From positions 2,945,001-3,009,000 of the forward strand of contig CM045745.1 in the NCBI GenBank assembly GCA_024760905.1: a stretch of DNA of 64,000 nt, written 5' to 3'. Both the position numbers and the translations under genes were made by a program. The notes under the pieces were generated by a model, which was given only the letters and a program-made list of their open reading frames with translations, was not told the origin of the DNA and ran no database searches. Below, in pieces: positions 46,228 to 57,951 of this stretch. Numbering within the stretch: the first letter of the stretch is position 1; each line of letters begins with the position of its first letter. The DNA comes from Plotosus lineatus (lineage: Eukaryota > Chordata > Actinopteri > Siluriformes > Plotosidae).

Positions 46228-46345
46228 CATTCATTCATTTTCTGAACAGTTTAAACTTAATCAGGGTTGCGGGGAGGCTGGTGGTCATCTGAGCCGACGC
46301 TGGGCGAGGTGGGTACACCCTGGACAGCTCGCCAGGCCATCGCAG
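46228..46345 (-). repeat. L2-like 3' tail fragment
   Basis: In reverse: tccagggtgtacccacctcg, agcgtcggctcagatgacca, then the cctgattaagtttaaactg and AATGAATGAATGG tail at the left. No SINE head attached. Confidence 0.75.
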
Positions 46346-46961
46346 CGGAGGAAACCAGTGTGAAGTCAAGAACAGATACACCAGCCTTACTAAAAGTTCT
46401 TCTCAAGATGCTTAATGAAGCATGTTGTTGACTTTTTTAATGTTGCAACAGTAAGAAATAACAAAACAAGCAAAAAAAAAAAAAAAAAAAAAAAAAAACA
46501 CGGAAAAATTACCTCTTTATATGAGCTGCCATCACAAAGTCCCTCAAATACAAACTTATTGATGTTTCACTGTCTAGGATTTCTTCACCTATTCTGAGTG
46601 TGCTCAAGGCCTGTACATGTACTGTAGCCCCTAGGCCTACAACAACACTTTCCATTATTAAAGAGCAGCTTATAGAATCCTTAAACATGACTAACATACT
46701 ACTCATTATATATTAACACCACCCAGTGCAGTCAGGGTAGAGACAGAGTTAAACTGTCTCGTGGTGCCCACGGAGGCCTCGCACGTGATCCAGATATTTA
46801 CAGGTCAAATAGGACACAGCAGATGCATACTGTCTTACTCTGTGAGAGGTTTTGATCAGAGAACACCCATGACTATGCATGACATATATATGTATATGTA
46901 TAGGATTTTCTGAGTAGATCCTTCCGTAGAAGAGTGCTCAATACTTTTTGGTAGAGCAAAT
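46346..46961. other. Spacer with 27-bp A-run
   Basis: A-run at 46472-46498. No gene recognised. Confidence 0.4.
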
Positions 46962-47229
46962 AACAAAACAAAAATAAAAGGACACGACAAAGACGTTCTA
47001 TTGAAACTCCATTTATCACTACAGATCTGTTTCGAGGGGTGGTGAAACCATCCTCTCTCTTCAGGTGATTATAGAAGACTATTCTATAATAGAATATATA
47101 ATAGAATAGATTTCTTCTATAATCACCTGAAGAGAGAGGATGGTTTCACCACCCCTCGAAACAGATCTGTAGTGATAAATGGAGTTTCAATAGAAAGTCT
47201 TTGTCCTGTCCTTTTATTTTTGTTTTGTT
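46962..47229. repeat. Near-perfect palindrome, 115-bp arms
   Basis: The left arm 46962-47076 and right arm 47115-47229 are inverse copies, with two or three mismatches by eye (for example gacacgac against gacaggac). The 38-bp centre (47077-47114) itself contains ctattctat and atagaatag as an inner stem. Transcription in either direction would give a long hairpin. No coding content. Confidence 0.92.
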
Positions 47230-47233
47230 TTTT

Positions 47234-47282
47234 TTATGTATATGTATACATACACATATACACATATATATATACATATATG

Positions 47283-47367
<85 letters not shown>

Positions 47368-47368
47368 C
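47234..47368. repeat. (TATG/TA)n(CA)n compound repeat
   Basis: Alternating TA/TG-rich run ending in (CA)n at about 47348-47368, immediately right of the palindrome. A shorter ATATATGTATATG run lies left of it at about 46885. Confidence 0.9.
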
Positions 47369-48475
47369 TGACCCGGTCTGTACTGGATATATCTGGAAAG
47401 AAGAAAACAAGATGAAAAAAATGCTAAAATAATATTTTGGAAGCCCACGTTGGCTTTGTTTTCATGGCCAACGCTCTGTTGTCACGGCTGATTGTGGGTC
47501 CCCTCCACATCCTGTTCTCTGGCACAGGGAGAAGGAATCCTGATAGCACAGCTAATTAAATGGGGAGCCTTGCAATATTTTTAGCTGGAGTGGCCTTGAA
47601 CAGCTGCACGCTTTTATCCAGAGTGCACAAGCAGAGTTTGAAACTGTTGTTAGGTACTCTCGTCACAGTGTGCTCACACAATGCCATGCCTGTCTCTGGC
47701 CTCCTGAGTGGCGGCTCCGTGGATGAGACGCTGTGCAATGAAACCAGCCGCTCCAGGCACGCTGCCTAAGGACTGATGCGGTTTTCAGGCCTTGCCAGAA
47801 GACTCCTAAAAATATATCAGAAGTTTTTCCCACTCTGTCTTATGCCTTCTTCTTCCTTTTTCCTTATACCACTTCTTACTTTATATCTTCCTTCTCCTTT
47901 TCACCTCATCCTTCCCTTTTTCACTTACATAATATGGTAAAGCTCAAACTGGTTATAAATGAAAAAGACTTGTGGTGGGGGTGTGCATTGCGCCACTGGT
48001 ACAAATACTGTATGAAAGCAATATTATCTTTCTGGCACCCACATGCTTCAGAGAAGTGAAAAGGGCCCTGCAAGTACTTTGTCAGGAAAGCGTGACAGGG
48101 GAATAATCCTGCGTTTGGAAAGAGCCCATGTGGTGGTCTATAAGCACTCCAAGTGTTTATGAACTTCTTATGTGCTCTAAAAATACCTACAGCTGGATTT
48201 TAAGATTTAAGAGTTATGTTTGAAACATGGTAGAATTACTTAATATATTTTGATTTAATCAGCCAAGATGAGGTTACTGTAAAAATTTGTTCTCTATCCA
48301 CAGTGGATCGAGTCATTTCACTAAGCTTTTGCATGACGTCTCGTATAGCCTCTACCGTTTGGAGTCTTTAAAACCTTGGCACAAATTCTGGCTCATAGGT
48401 CCGAATACTTCAATATATGCATCTGTTTGAATTATAAAAGCTTCTGGTGGTTTAAATACTTGCTTTGTGTTCATA
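47369..48475. other. Spacer, no gene recognised
   Basis: About 1.1 kb, no supportable feature. Confidence 0.4.
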
Positions 48476-48622
48476 TCATTCATTAATTCATTCATTCTCT
48501 AAACCACTTAAGCCTAATTAGGGTCGTGGGGAGGTTGGCGCCCATCTCGGCTGACTCCGGGGTGGGGGGTGGGGGGGGGGGGGTGGGGGGTTACTCTGGA
48601 CAGCTCGCCAGGCCATCGCAGC
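48476..48622 (-). repeat. L2-like 3' tail fragment with G-run
   Basis: In reverse: tgcgatggcctggcgagctg ... gccgagatgggcgccaacct and an AATGAATTAATG tail. The tail is interrupted by a G-rich run (48559-48591) with several GGGG blocks. Confidence 0.8.
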
Positions 48623-49382
48623 ATTGTATCTATATTTCCGTTATTATTTTAGGGTCTTGGGTCACTTTGGACTAATCTGGCTCAGGGAGGATCATAAACA
48701 ACGATGTCTTCATGCACAAATTAGCAAAACTGAGAAGCTTATTAATGAGTTTAATTAACTGTTTGTGACAAAGCTCAGTTATTGTTGTAAGACAACATGC
48801 CACATAATGAAAGTAAAAAGCATGAGGAATGTTAATGTTTGAAATTGTTAATAGTACAGAGTGGAACTTTGTGAGAGTCAGTAGATTCAGTGATTGAACA
48901 GACCCCTCTATGAACTCCACGATGATTGTGATTAAACCTACCAATTTTACCATTATCGGGACTGTGATGTGACTCCATTGCTCCCAACTGTCAGAAGTGC
49001 TCCTCCTCTGTGGCTTTAACTGGCTGAAACTCAACCATCTGAAACCAATGAAGGCAGCCTGCAGCACGCCATAGTATTAAGAGCCGTACAACCACATCAC
49101 TGACAATACACAGAACAATGAGTAAGAGGGTGGTCCAGATAACTACAGAGCACTGTTTCAGGTTAGACTGGCTTGAAAAACACAGAGGAGGGGTTGGCTA
49201 AACTATTCCACCAAGTGGATGCCACCACTAACACACTCGTGCTGTTAAAGGATGAAAGGACGGGGTAGTGACCACTCTGGAGATTCAAAATCCACCCTAA
49301 ATTTGGAACTGCTTGGACTACAGAGCCAAGCCAGCATTAACTAGCACTTACCATGCACTTTCATTTGTATTCTTTTCCAAGA

Positions 49383-49480
<98 letters not shown>

Positions 49481-51100
49481 CCACATTCAAAGACTTTTCC
49501 ACATTGTATTTTTTTTTGCTGAGTACAAAGTACTGAGCGGAAGACCAGGAAAAGCAAGACAAAGAAAATAATTATGCCTTTACATGAACAATATGACATG
49601 TACTCTAATTATTCTAATTACTCTTAACTTCAATATTGAATTCTTTGTTCAAAACTCGATGTGGCCTTTAGTCGAAAAAATGCAAATACAAGCAGTAAGA
49701 CAACTTCTAAGAGAACACTGTGTCCTCTCCCTAAGGGTACTGTGCAGGAAGTGAAGTGCTTCTGTTCCGTATGTCACAGCCCTTTCACTTTTGACCCAAT
49801 ACAAAATTCTTAAGTGTAATACAGATAACCTCTCCATAGAACTTTACATGGTGTTTACGACACTATCTTCAACATATGGTACCACAACTGAGTCTGTCAA
49901 TCAGGTGAGAATTAAAAAGGAGCCGGAAGTTGATTAGCATAACCTCTGGCACAGCACTGATGGCATAGCATAGAATAGCACCAATGGCATGTGTGTCCTG
50001 TCCAGATGGGTCAGCATGACAAGCTCATACTTTGGGATACAGGCCTCTCTGTGGACCTTAAATGTCAGAAAGAGAGGCACAGTGATAGAACCTGTGTTCA
50101 TCCATTTTGACCTCTTAAAAAGGCACAGGACTGCTATTAAAGAATCCAACTTGAGGAGCAACGTCTGAGTTTCACAGTTTGAGCTCACTTAAAAATCCTG
50201 AGTGTTAAGCTTGTTGAGGCCAAAACCACAAACATTTAAGAAATTTGTGGGCGGAGACACGAAGTGGCATCAAGTGAGTCACTTCTAGGAATTTTTTTTG
50301 TATACACTGTCAAAGTATTATCAGGTAGACCATCAATAATCCATCTATTATCTTCACTTCTGGTTTTCAGAAGCATAGACCTTCTTTCAGAAGCATAGAG
50401 CTTCTAGTCTCAGGTCATTCTAGGAACCAGGCCCAAACCAGCTGACAGGACAGAAATAACCAGGAGAAATGAGGCTAACCCTTAACAGCAGTACCAGCCA
50501 GGAAAGAGTGAGAGGGGCTGTGACCCTAGTGTAGCGGGAAAGAGAAATTGGAAGTATCGGGAGCTTTCTGATCACAACTCCCTTTCTAAGCCTTAGGTCT
50601 TCTGGTCAAGATCAGTCCCCGATAAGTATGAAGCAAAAAAACCCCAAAATGCTGCAGGTTTGAGGATTACATAAAAGGTGGAACACAACACAGTTGAAGG
50701 GCAACCGTTATGCAGGGCCAGGATGTGCTCATACTGAAGCAATGATAAAGCCCGCAAGTTCTTAAACAGTCATTCAGGCTCTTGTACACTTGGATTACGC
50801 AATGCGAACACGGCGCACCCTTAGTAAACTTACACTTTATTGGATTGTGAGAAAAAAATCTAGTTCCCATGTGAACACTCTGACACTGACATTTCTTTGC
50901 TTCAGGACAAAGTGTTTTTCTTCTCTGAAATGCTGAGTCATGTCGATACATGTGCAAATGTGGAAATGCTGAGGTGTCGACCATGAACACATACCAAGAA
51001 GCAACATTCTTTCAACAAGGCTTTAATTACCTGAGACAGACGTGTGTATTGCAACACAAGGACGAATACTATTGGTACAGGGTGCTTGATATTCACAATT
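48623..51100. other. Spacer, no gene recognised
   Basis: About 2.5 kb containing the CT/CA repeat at 49387-49480. A 131-codon minus ORF (48672-49067) and a 107-codon minus ORF (50667-50990) show no recognisable domains and are left uncalled. Confidence 0.45.
49387..49480. repeat. Compound (CT)n(CA)n microsatellite
   Basis: CT repeat to about 49438, then CA repeat with one GCGC interruption to 49480. Confidence 0.95.
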
Positions 51101-51388
51101 CGTTCATTCATGCATTTTCAGAACCGCTTCATCGTAATTAGGGTCGCAGGGAGGCTGGCGCCAAACTCAGCCGACTCTGGGTGAGGACAAAGTACACCCT
51201 GGGAAGAAACACTCTGATGGCTATGCACACTGATGAAAGTCAGCAATGGTTCTTTTACATGCCTCACACCACAGACAGTGAGAGACATGATGGCCGCCTT
51301 TGATTAGCTGCACTGGGGAAGGGCGGGGGACGACAACCATTGACAGTGGGGCTTGGAATCAGTGATCCTACACCAGCCCCACCAATTA
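51101..51388 (-). mobile_element. SINE-1 with L2-like tail (hybrid), copy 4
   Basis: In reverse: diverged head at the right (tggggctggtgtaggatcac), body to gtgtttcttccc at about 51205, then agggtgtactttgtcctcac, ccagagtcggctgagtttgg and ttacgatgaagcggttctga, ending in AATGCATGAATG. About 22 bp at the start of the tail is deleted relative to the copy at 53439. Confidence 0.78.
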
Positions 51389-51845
51389 ATTCAATTAATC
51401 TGAATTATTATTTTGACATGACTTCCAACGGGCTCTTAATAGGGAGTTTACATTTTTACATTATTTATAAATGCGATTTAAAGGTTTAAAACAATACAAA
51501 ACACTACCCTGATACATGCCTGAAAATCTTTCAGAGATAAGGAACTTGTACAGGGTTGAAAAGTCAGATGAAAACGTTTATTTAAAATTCATTGCTGTAT
51601 TACACCCCAAGAGTTACTTTCAACAGATAAAGTGAGAAACTGATTTCCCAGTTTATATATGTCTCCGTGTCAGCTAACTTGGAGGAGTGACGTATATCAA
51701 CCATCTCAAACAGCAGACTTCATAACTGGTGCTTCAGATTTAATTATTGAAAATGTCTGCATGCTGACTAAACGTAAAGCTACAAACACCAATCAGAAAC
51801 AGCAATAAAACTCAATTAAAGGCACGAAGTTTATGTTCACATTTA
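51389..51845. other. Spacer, no gene recognised
   Basis: No supportable feature. Confidence 0.4.
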
Positions 51846-52622
51846 CCATATTCGACGTAATAAGCGCCCTGCTCCAATAAGAACCATGTTTTTTTACCTT
51901 ATGTTTAATAACCGCCCATGTGTACTGGGAGCAAAATTGTAGATCAAACTTTCCAATTTTACTGGATCAGTCTCAGTAACCACAAAATGAGGCGTTCACT
52001 GCCTGTAAAAGTGAGTTTACACGGTATTTCAAGACCCCCTGCCACTGGGGAATGTCTATAATGTTCATCAGGAACAATTTTTCCGCCATGATTGTTCCGC
52101 CGTACTTTTATAAAGAGTAAAATATTTTGCTTTGTTCTCTTGGTAAATGTCCAACAACTGATGAACCATTACAAACTACTGCAGCAAAACTATGGGATGC
52201 TCTGAATGAATGGAGCGATGAACCAGATATGGACCTATCAAAAAGTGATGACAAGTATTTTTCACCCGATTCTCCTGCTCACTAATTTCATAAATTTAAA
52301 GACGTTCCTGGCCATGTGCTTTTGTTTATGTTCGTGTTGATTGGTTCAATGTGCCATGTCCTAAAGTTGACATTAGCGTTGACTGGCTCGATTTTACTTC
52401 CGGAAAAATGTTTAAAGGAACAGCACCGGGAGGATAAAGTAAGGGGTCTTTTTTAAATTTATGCTGTTTTCTGTTTATTTTCAGCTTTCCTCTAAGTAGT
52501 TTGGTTGATACCACAAAATGAATAACACAAATACCAATAAAACTCTTTTATTGTTCTGTTATTATTCATGTTTTCTACCTTGATGGTAATAAGCACTTAC
52601 CGTTCCACTCCGCAGGTAAACT
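51846..52622 (+). mobile_element. ACCATATTCGAC-family transposon, copy B
   Basis: The left end CCATATTCGACGTAATAAGC follows TA (51844-51845). The right part (ggtaataagcacttaccgtt, ccactccgc) matches the inverse of 60280-60350 but stops before the terminal repeat, so the right end is truncated. It carries a transposase C-terminal relic at 52010-52285. Confidence 0.75.
52010..52285 (+). pseudogene. Transposase C-terminal relic, copy B
   Basis: VSLHGISRPPATGECL then a stop at about 52063. After a shift, from 52121 the frame reads NILLCSLGKCPTTDEPLQTT, AAKLWDALNEWSDEPDMDLS and KSDDKYFSPDSPAH, then TAA. This last block is the best preserved of the three copies. It is the C-terminal end only, so the enzymatic class cannot be read directly. 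Confidence 0.6.
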
Positions 52623-52901
52623 GACAATAGCTTTGGATTAAAAAAAAAACAACTGAATCACCAACACTGGAACTACAGCTTCACTGAGAAAAATCCCCGA
52701 GCCAACAAATCTGGACCTCATTAATTATTTAGAGCTGTCACTTATTGGGTGATTGGAAAAAAATGTGAAAAATAAAAATTTTCACTTGATCTACATTTAG
52801 ATACTGAAAACATAAACTTGTATTTCACTTCAGGATGGACAGATGTTATGTTTTTCTAGTCCTGAGTTTAAGAAGATGAAAAGTGACAAGCAGAGACATA
52901 T

Positions 52902-53275
52902 TTAATTCATTTTCTGAACAGCTCAACCCTTAATTAGGGTCGTGAGGGAATTGGGGGGGGGGGGGGGTTTTCTGGTGCCCGTCTCAGCGACTCTGGGCAA
53001 GGACAGGGTACACCCTGGACAGCTTGTCAGGGCGTCACAGGGCCAACACTCACACAACCACTCATACACACATTCACACCTTGGGGTGATTTAGAACACC
53101 CAATTAACTATGCATGTATTTGGACTGTGGGAGGAAACCAGAAAACTCGGAGGAAACCCACACCGGCATGGAGAGAACATGCAAACACCACACAGAAACA
53201 CTTGAACTGGGACTCAAACCCAGAACTTTCTTGCTGTGAACTTTTCTTGCCGGATGTGCGAACCACTGTGCCGCC
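52902..53275 (-). mobile_element. SINE-2 (tRNA head, L2-like tail), full length
   Basis: In reverse, from 53275: head (ggcggcacagtggttcgcac), a B-box-like gggtttgagtccc, body with gtttgcatgttctctccatg and gagttttctggtttcctccc, then ccctgtgacgccctgacaag and the L2-like tail to 52902. A G/C-run (52953-52967) lies within the tail. Sister of 21794-22170. Confidence 0.85.
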
Positions 53276-53296
53276 AAATATATTTCAATAAAAGTA

Positions 53297-54150
53297 CAGG
53301 GATCCCTCACTTTCCGTGGTTAATTGGGACCAAAATCCCCATGCGACCAAAGAAATCCGCGAAGTAGGATCACTCCCCTCCCAAACCGACGTATACATGA
53401 ACATGTGTATATAATATCAATAAATACATATTCAATGCGAGGGCAGTGGTGGTCTAGTGGTATAGGGCGCTGGATCGCTAATCCAAAGGTTGGGGGTTCG
53501 ATTCCCATTCTCCACAAGGTTGTCACTGTCCTCCCCAGTGCAGCTAACTGGGTTATCAAAGGCCGGCCATGTCTCTCATTGTCTATGGTGTGAGGCATGT
53601 AAAAGAACCATTGCTGACTTTCGACAAGAGTAGGCTGCAAAGCCGTCGGCGTGTTTCCTCCCTGTGATGGCCTGGCGAGCTGTCCAGGGTGTACTCTGCC
53701 CTCGCCCGAAGTTGGCTAGGATGGGCGCCAGCCTCCCCGTGACCCTAATTAGGATTAAGCGGTTACAGAAAATGAACTGAACTGAACATATTCAATGCTA
53801 TAAATGCTTATAATAACAATTACACATAAAAAAAAAAAAATGCCTAAGATGTAAATAAAATATAAATGCACTCACATACAGATGCGTACGCATGTAGATG
53901 CGTGTGCATGCACTCAGATGCGCACCTCACAAAAATGTAAGTAGTTTGATGTGACATTTTGGGTTGTTTTTTGTTTTGTGCTTGTTTAGGGTTTTTTGCA
54001 TAATTGGCCTTGTTTTTGTGGCATTTTCCTTAACTTTAACCCCTTTTCTTCCTTAATTTTTCTCTTTCTAAAAATTCGATGAATATTTAAAAAAAAACAC
54101 GATGCACTGAAGCCACATAAATTGAAGCACGAAATAACAAGGGATCCCTG
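53297..54150. mobile_element. Tigger/pogo-like MITE, family 3 copy B, with nested SINE
   Basis: TA-flanked (53295-53296 and 54151-54152). Both ends begin CAGGGATCCCT. A SINE-1 hybrid is inserted at 53439-53785; without it the element is about 495 bp. The right end is homologous to the left ends of 30152 and 59887. Confidence 0.88.
53439..53785 (+). mobile_element. SINE-1 with L2-like tail (hybrid), copy 5, perfect TSD
   Basis: The clearest hybrid. Head A box gtggtctagtggtatagggc, B box gggttcgattccc, full common body to gcgtgtttcct, then ccctgtgatggcctggcgag and the complete L2-like tail (ctaattaggattaagcggtt) ending AATGAACTGAACTGA. A perfect 13-bp TSD, acatattcaatgc, lies at 53426-53438 and 53786-53798. 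Confidence 0.92.
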
Positions 54151-54152
54151 TA

Positions 54153-54280
54153 TATTAAATTTACAAGATACACTGAGATTCATCACACCTTAACTTAAAA
54201 AGTGTCTGCATTGTCACAGGTATTTGTCTAGTGAAAGGGGTCAGCAAACTTAAAGAGCCATTTGGACCTGTTTCCTACAG

Positions 54281-54332
<52 letters not shown>

Positions 54333-54853
54333 GGAGCCACAAAACTCTTTTGGAATCTAAAATAAAAATACCGCTGTATATTTTGTTTTTCTGGAACGTA
54401 TAGAAGAAACTAGTGTGTTGTTTATGAAATCGATTAACTGCTACAGAGAAAACAAAATTTTATTTCTGCAGCCAAACAAAAATACTTTGAACAGATTGAA
54501 CTAACCTGAACAACTCTGGGATGAAGGTTACTTTCGAATAAAATGTTCACTGTTTAATTGAATAATTTTTTTAATTGAATTCATGAAATCAAACTTTTTA
54601 ACTTGCTGGCTGCAGCAAACCAAAAATATCCTCTAATTCTATTTGTCGTCATCAGATTGCGTCCACTTCTTGAAATAAGTTTGGCTCAGATCAAACTTCT
54701 GCAACATTTTCGAAACGGCTTTTTCTCTCGCATCTCCATCCGGATATTTTTAAGCAAAGACCGTGTGTTTATTGTGGAAACATCTGGCAACATTTGACTT
54801 TTTGTTGTTCGCGAATTTTTCACCACATACTAGTATATTAGGCACGTACTGGT
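54153..54853. other. Spacer with CA repeat
   Basis: No gene recognised; (CA)n at 54283-54331. Confidence 0.45.
54283..54331. repeat. (AC)24 microsatellite
   Basis: Uninterrupted AC dinucleotides. Confidence 0.95.
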
Positions 54854-55184
54854 GGGCAGTGGTGGCCTGGTGGTAAAAGGCGCTGGATTGCTGAGCCTAA
54901 GGCTGGGGGGTTCGAGTCCCACTCTCCACAAGGTTGTCACTGCCCCCACCAGTGAAGCTAACTGGGTTGGTCCATGTCTCTCACTATCTATGATGAGAGG
55001 TTGATGTAAAAGAACCATTGCTGACTATCGTAAAGAGGAGCTGCAAAGCCATCAGCGTGTTTCTGTCCCTTGCTAAAAGGTTGTGTCAGGAAGGGCATCC
55101 AACGTAAAAACCTATGCCAAATCAAACATGCAGTAATTCGCTGTAGGACCCCAGAAAAAAAAGGAAAAGCTGAAAGGAAAAGAG
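54854..55184 (+). mobile_element. SINE-1 with RTE-like tail, full length
   Basis: Head gtggcctggtggtaaaaggc, B box gggttcgagtccc, body, LINE-5'-like segment (gtgtcaggaagggcatccaa) and 3' end (gctgtaggaccccag ... gctgaaagg). It is followed immediately by another SINE head. Confidence 0.9.
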
Positions 55185-55345
55185 GCAGTGGTGGGGTGAA
55201 GGTGCTGGATCACTGATCCTTAGGTCGAGGGGGGTCAAGCCCCACTCACCACAGGTTGTCACTGTCTCCTCAGTGCAGCTAACTGGGTTATCAAAGGCCA
55301 GACATGTCTTTCACTGCCCATGGTGTGAGGCTGTAAAAGAACCAT
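55184..55345 (+). mobile_element. SINE-1 head and body, 3'-truncated, in tandem
   Basis: It starts directly at the tail of the previous copy (ggcagtggtggggtgaaggt) and has a B-box-like gggtcaagcccc. It ends in the body at gtaaaagaaccat, after which ATAC/CA repeats start. Confidence 0.85.
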
Positions 55346-55364
55346 AAATACATACATGCATGCG

Positions 55365-55365
<1 letters not shown>

Positions 55366-55413
<48 letters not shown>
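55366..55413. repeat. (CA)24 microsatellite
   Basis: Uninterrupted CA dinucleotides between two SINE fragments. Confidence 0.95.
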
Positions 55414-55416
<3 letters not shown>

Positions 55417-55568
55417 ACCTGTCAGAGGTTTGGACACAGTCACTTCTGACTGGTATTTTTGTTTATAAGAACGAAGGCCATCACGGTACCTGAACTCTCA
55501 TACTGAAAGAACTGAACAAGAAATATTCCAAATTATTTCATTGATTTTTCATTTTATGAGCACACACT

Positions 55569-55819
55569 TGCAGCTAACCGGGTTATCAAAGGCGGGTCAT
55601 GTCTGTCACTGTCTATGGTGTGAGGCATGTAAAAGAACCATTGCTGACTTTCGTAAAGAGGAGCTGCAAAGTCGTCAGCGTGTTTCTGTCCCTTGCTAAA
55701 AAGGGTCGTGACAGGAAGGGCATCCGATGTAAAAACCTCTGCCAAATCAAACGTGCGAATCAGATGATTCACTGTGGCGACTCCCGAGTAAAAAGGAAAA
55801 AGCCGAAAGGAAGACAGAC
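55569..55819 (+). mobile_element. SINE-1 with RTE-like tail, 5'-truncated
   Basis: It begins cagctaaccgggttatcaaa (no head) and ends gccgaaaggaagacagac. Nearly the same start point as the copy at 22283. Confidence 0.88.
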
Positions 55820-57522
55820 ACTGATCAAATATAAAGTACTCTGTGATAATGTGGTGCACCCTGATGCTGTGACTGCTGGACGCCTCTGATGCAGAGGTAA
55901 CGATATGATCGAATGATTTTCACTCGGCAGCTTTATGAATGTGTATGGAGACCTCACAATCAGGAGGAAGCAGGCAAGGGCAAATACTGATGAGCCCGAG
56001 TAAAATAAAGTGCATCAAATACATTCCTATTCTAGAGTACAACTCTCATTCAGTTCAACACTCTGAGATCGAATAAACAGTGATGATCATGTAATTGTGT
56101 GTTTCTTTAGACAATTTTAATGCACTGAGGTAGCTCACCAAACACTATTACATTATACTATCTACTTTTTCACCGAGATAATTGGGTTTCCTTATGATCA
56201 AACATTGGAATGGGGACTTTTAGCCGCCTGGTGGGATGGCTCATAACTGGATGATTTGATCAATATTCGATAAAAAGAGAGTTTGATGTAATAACCTTTT
56301 AACATGAGATCACTCCTGCTCCGTCAAAAGGATCAGAACTTTTTTTCTGTTTGGTGTTGATATTCTTTCATATCACAAGCTCAGCTACAGTTCTACATTC
56401 AAAGTAGATTAATGTCTTATTGCCAACACAATAACAGGCTGCAACGAAAGAATTACTCAAGTGAAATGAGTACAGTACCTCAGACTTCCTTGGAAATATA
56501 TAATTTGTAATCACTGTAAGCACTTGTAAAATTCCTGCCTTTCTACTTAAGCCTCTGCATATATAATAAAAATGTTACCCGAATATGCCTGATGACTTCT
56601 GACCTATTTCAATAAACATTAATCTTTTCCTCTAGGCACATTTCAAAGCAGAGCTAATACTGAAAGAAAAAAAATTAAATGCCTCTAGCATATTTGAGTA
56701 TTGGTATCTAAAGTAAACAGACATGGATTCTGAAGCAGGTTATTTAAACACAGCCACTCGTCATCCTGTTTGATGCACAAGGCCATTTTTACAATTATCT
56801 GTTCTGTCATGATGACCCGTTTGGAGTTTGAACTAGCTACATACAAACACTTACCTGTGTTCACTGTAATGAACGTTCCAAAAAACTTTAAAAAACTGGA
56901 ACACTACGTGTATGCTTTATACACTCTATATATGTGTTTTAATAATTCCTCCCAGGTGCTTGGTGAAAGAACCGGTGATCTGTCTGGTTTAGTTAAAAAG
57001 TAGACACTCATGTAGTGTCACATGCACACCTTCATTCTTCCTATTCTAGCAGCAATATGTTACACATTGAAATTAATAAGCAAACACCCATGAAAACTTT
57101 TATAACGTCTTAATCTTTTCTCACCTCCTTCAACTGGAATGGTACCTTTTTGTCCACTTACACTCGTAAGTGCCATCCCGAATAAATGGATTTAACTGAC
57201 ACTAATTCTGCATCTGACTTATACTAGTTTACATAAGTTCACATTAATGGGGGAAAAAACCTTTCTAAAATACCATCACAGAAAGCCAAGCAGTGTCTTC
57301 ATGCAAAAAAAAAAAAAAATCAAGACATTATTAAAGCATTACAAATGGCACATGGTAAAAGGGGCATCACTTCAAGACCACATCACTTTCAAAACCATCT
57401 AAACTAGTGTCATTCACTCCATTGAGGAGTTGACTGAAGAAGCTTCTTTTTCCAAACTAGTGTAATTTAAAATGCAGAGCTCCTAAACTTTGTGTGTGAT
57501 TTAGCAAGTACAAAAGAAAGTA
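55820..57522. other. Spacer, no gene recognised
   Basis: About 1.7 kb. A 77-codon ORF at 56770-57003 has no recognisable domain. A short A-run lies at about 57306. Confidence 0.45.
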
Positions 57523-57951
57523 CAGTAGGCCCTTGACTATTCGCGGTTTTGCACTCACGGTTTGAGTATTCGCGAACTGCCCAGCAACTGACACGTCATT
57601 CAAATTCAGCCAATGGCTGTCCTCCTTCCTGCTGATTGGTTGAGATGATGTAACGCCCCTTTTTTCCTCATTTGCACCCAAGTTGTCAATGAGCCTCTTG
57701 TTTGTGTGTTTTAATTACCAGTTAAGCTCTATGATACAACTCAAACGCTGTGCGTCTTCTTTGGCTAAGCGATAGAAAATGTTGGATGTCTCTTCTGACG
57801 AAATAAGACTTTATCCTGAAGAAACGACAGTTTCCTCTGAACTGTTGTATTAAGGTCTTTTTCAATTATTCCAGTACAGTATCTAAGTTAATGTTTAGAA
57901 TGTTTGTGTGTGAGATTTTATGTTCTATAGCATGTTTAACAAATGATACCA

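Noticed and set aside
48672..49067. 131-codon minus ORF
   Set aside because: No recognisable domain; length is compatible with chance in AT-rich sequence.
53455..53510. tRNA-like A and B boxes (also at other SINE copies)
   Set aside because: They are heads of SINEs: no complete cloverleaf, always followed by the same SINE body, many copies with decay. Not tRNA genes.
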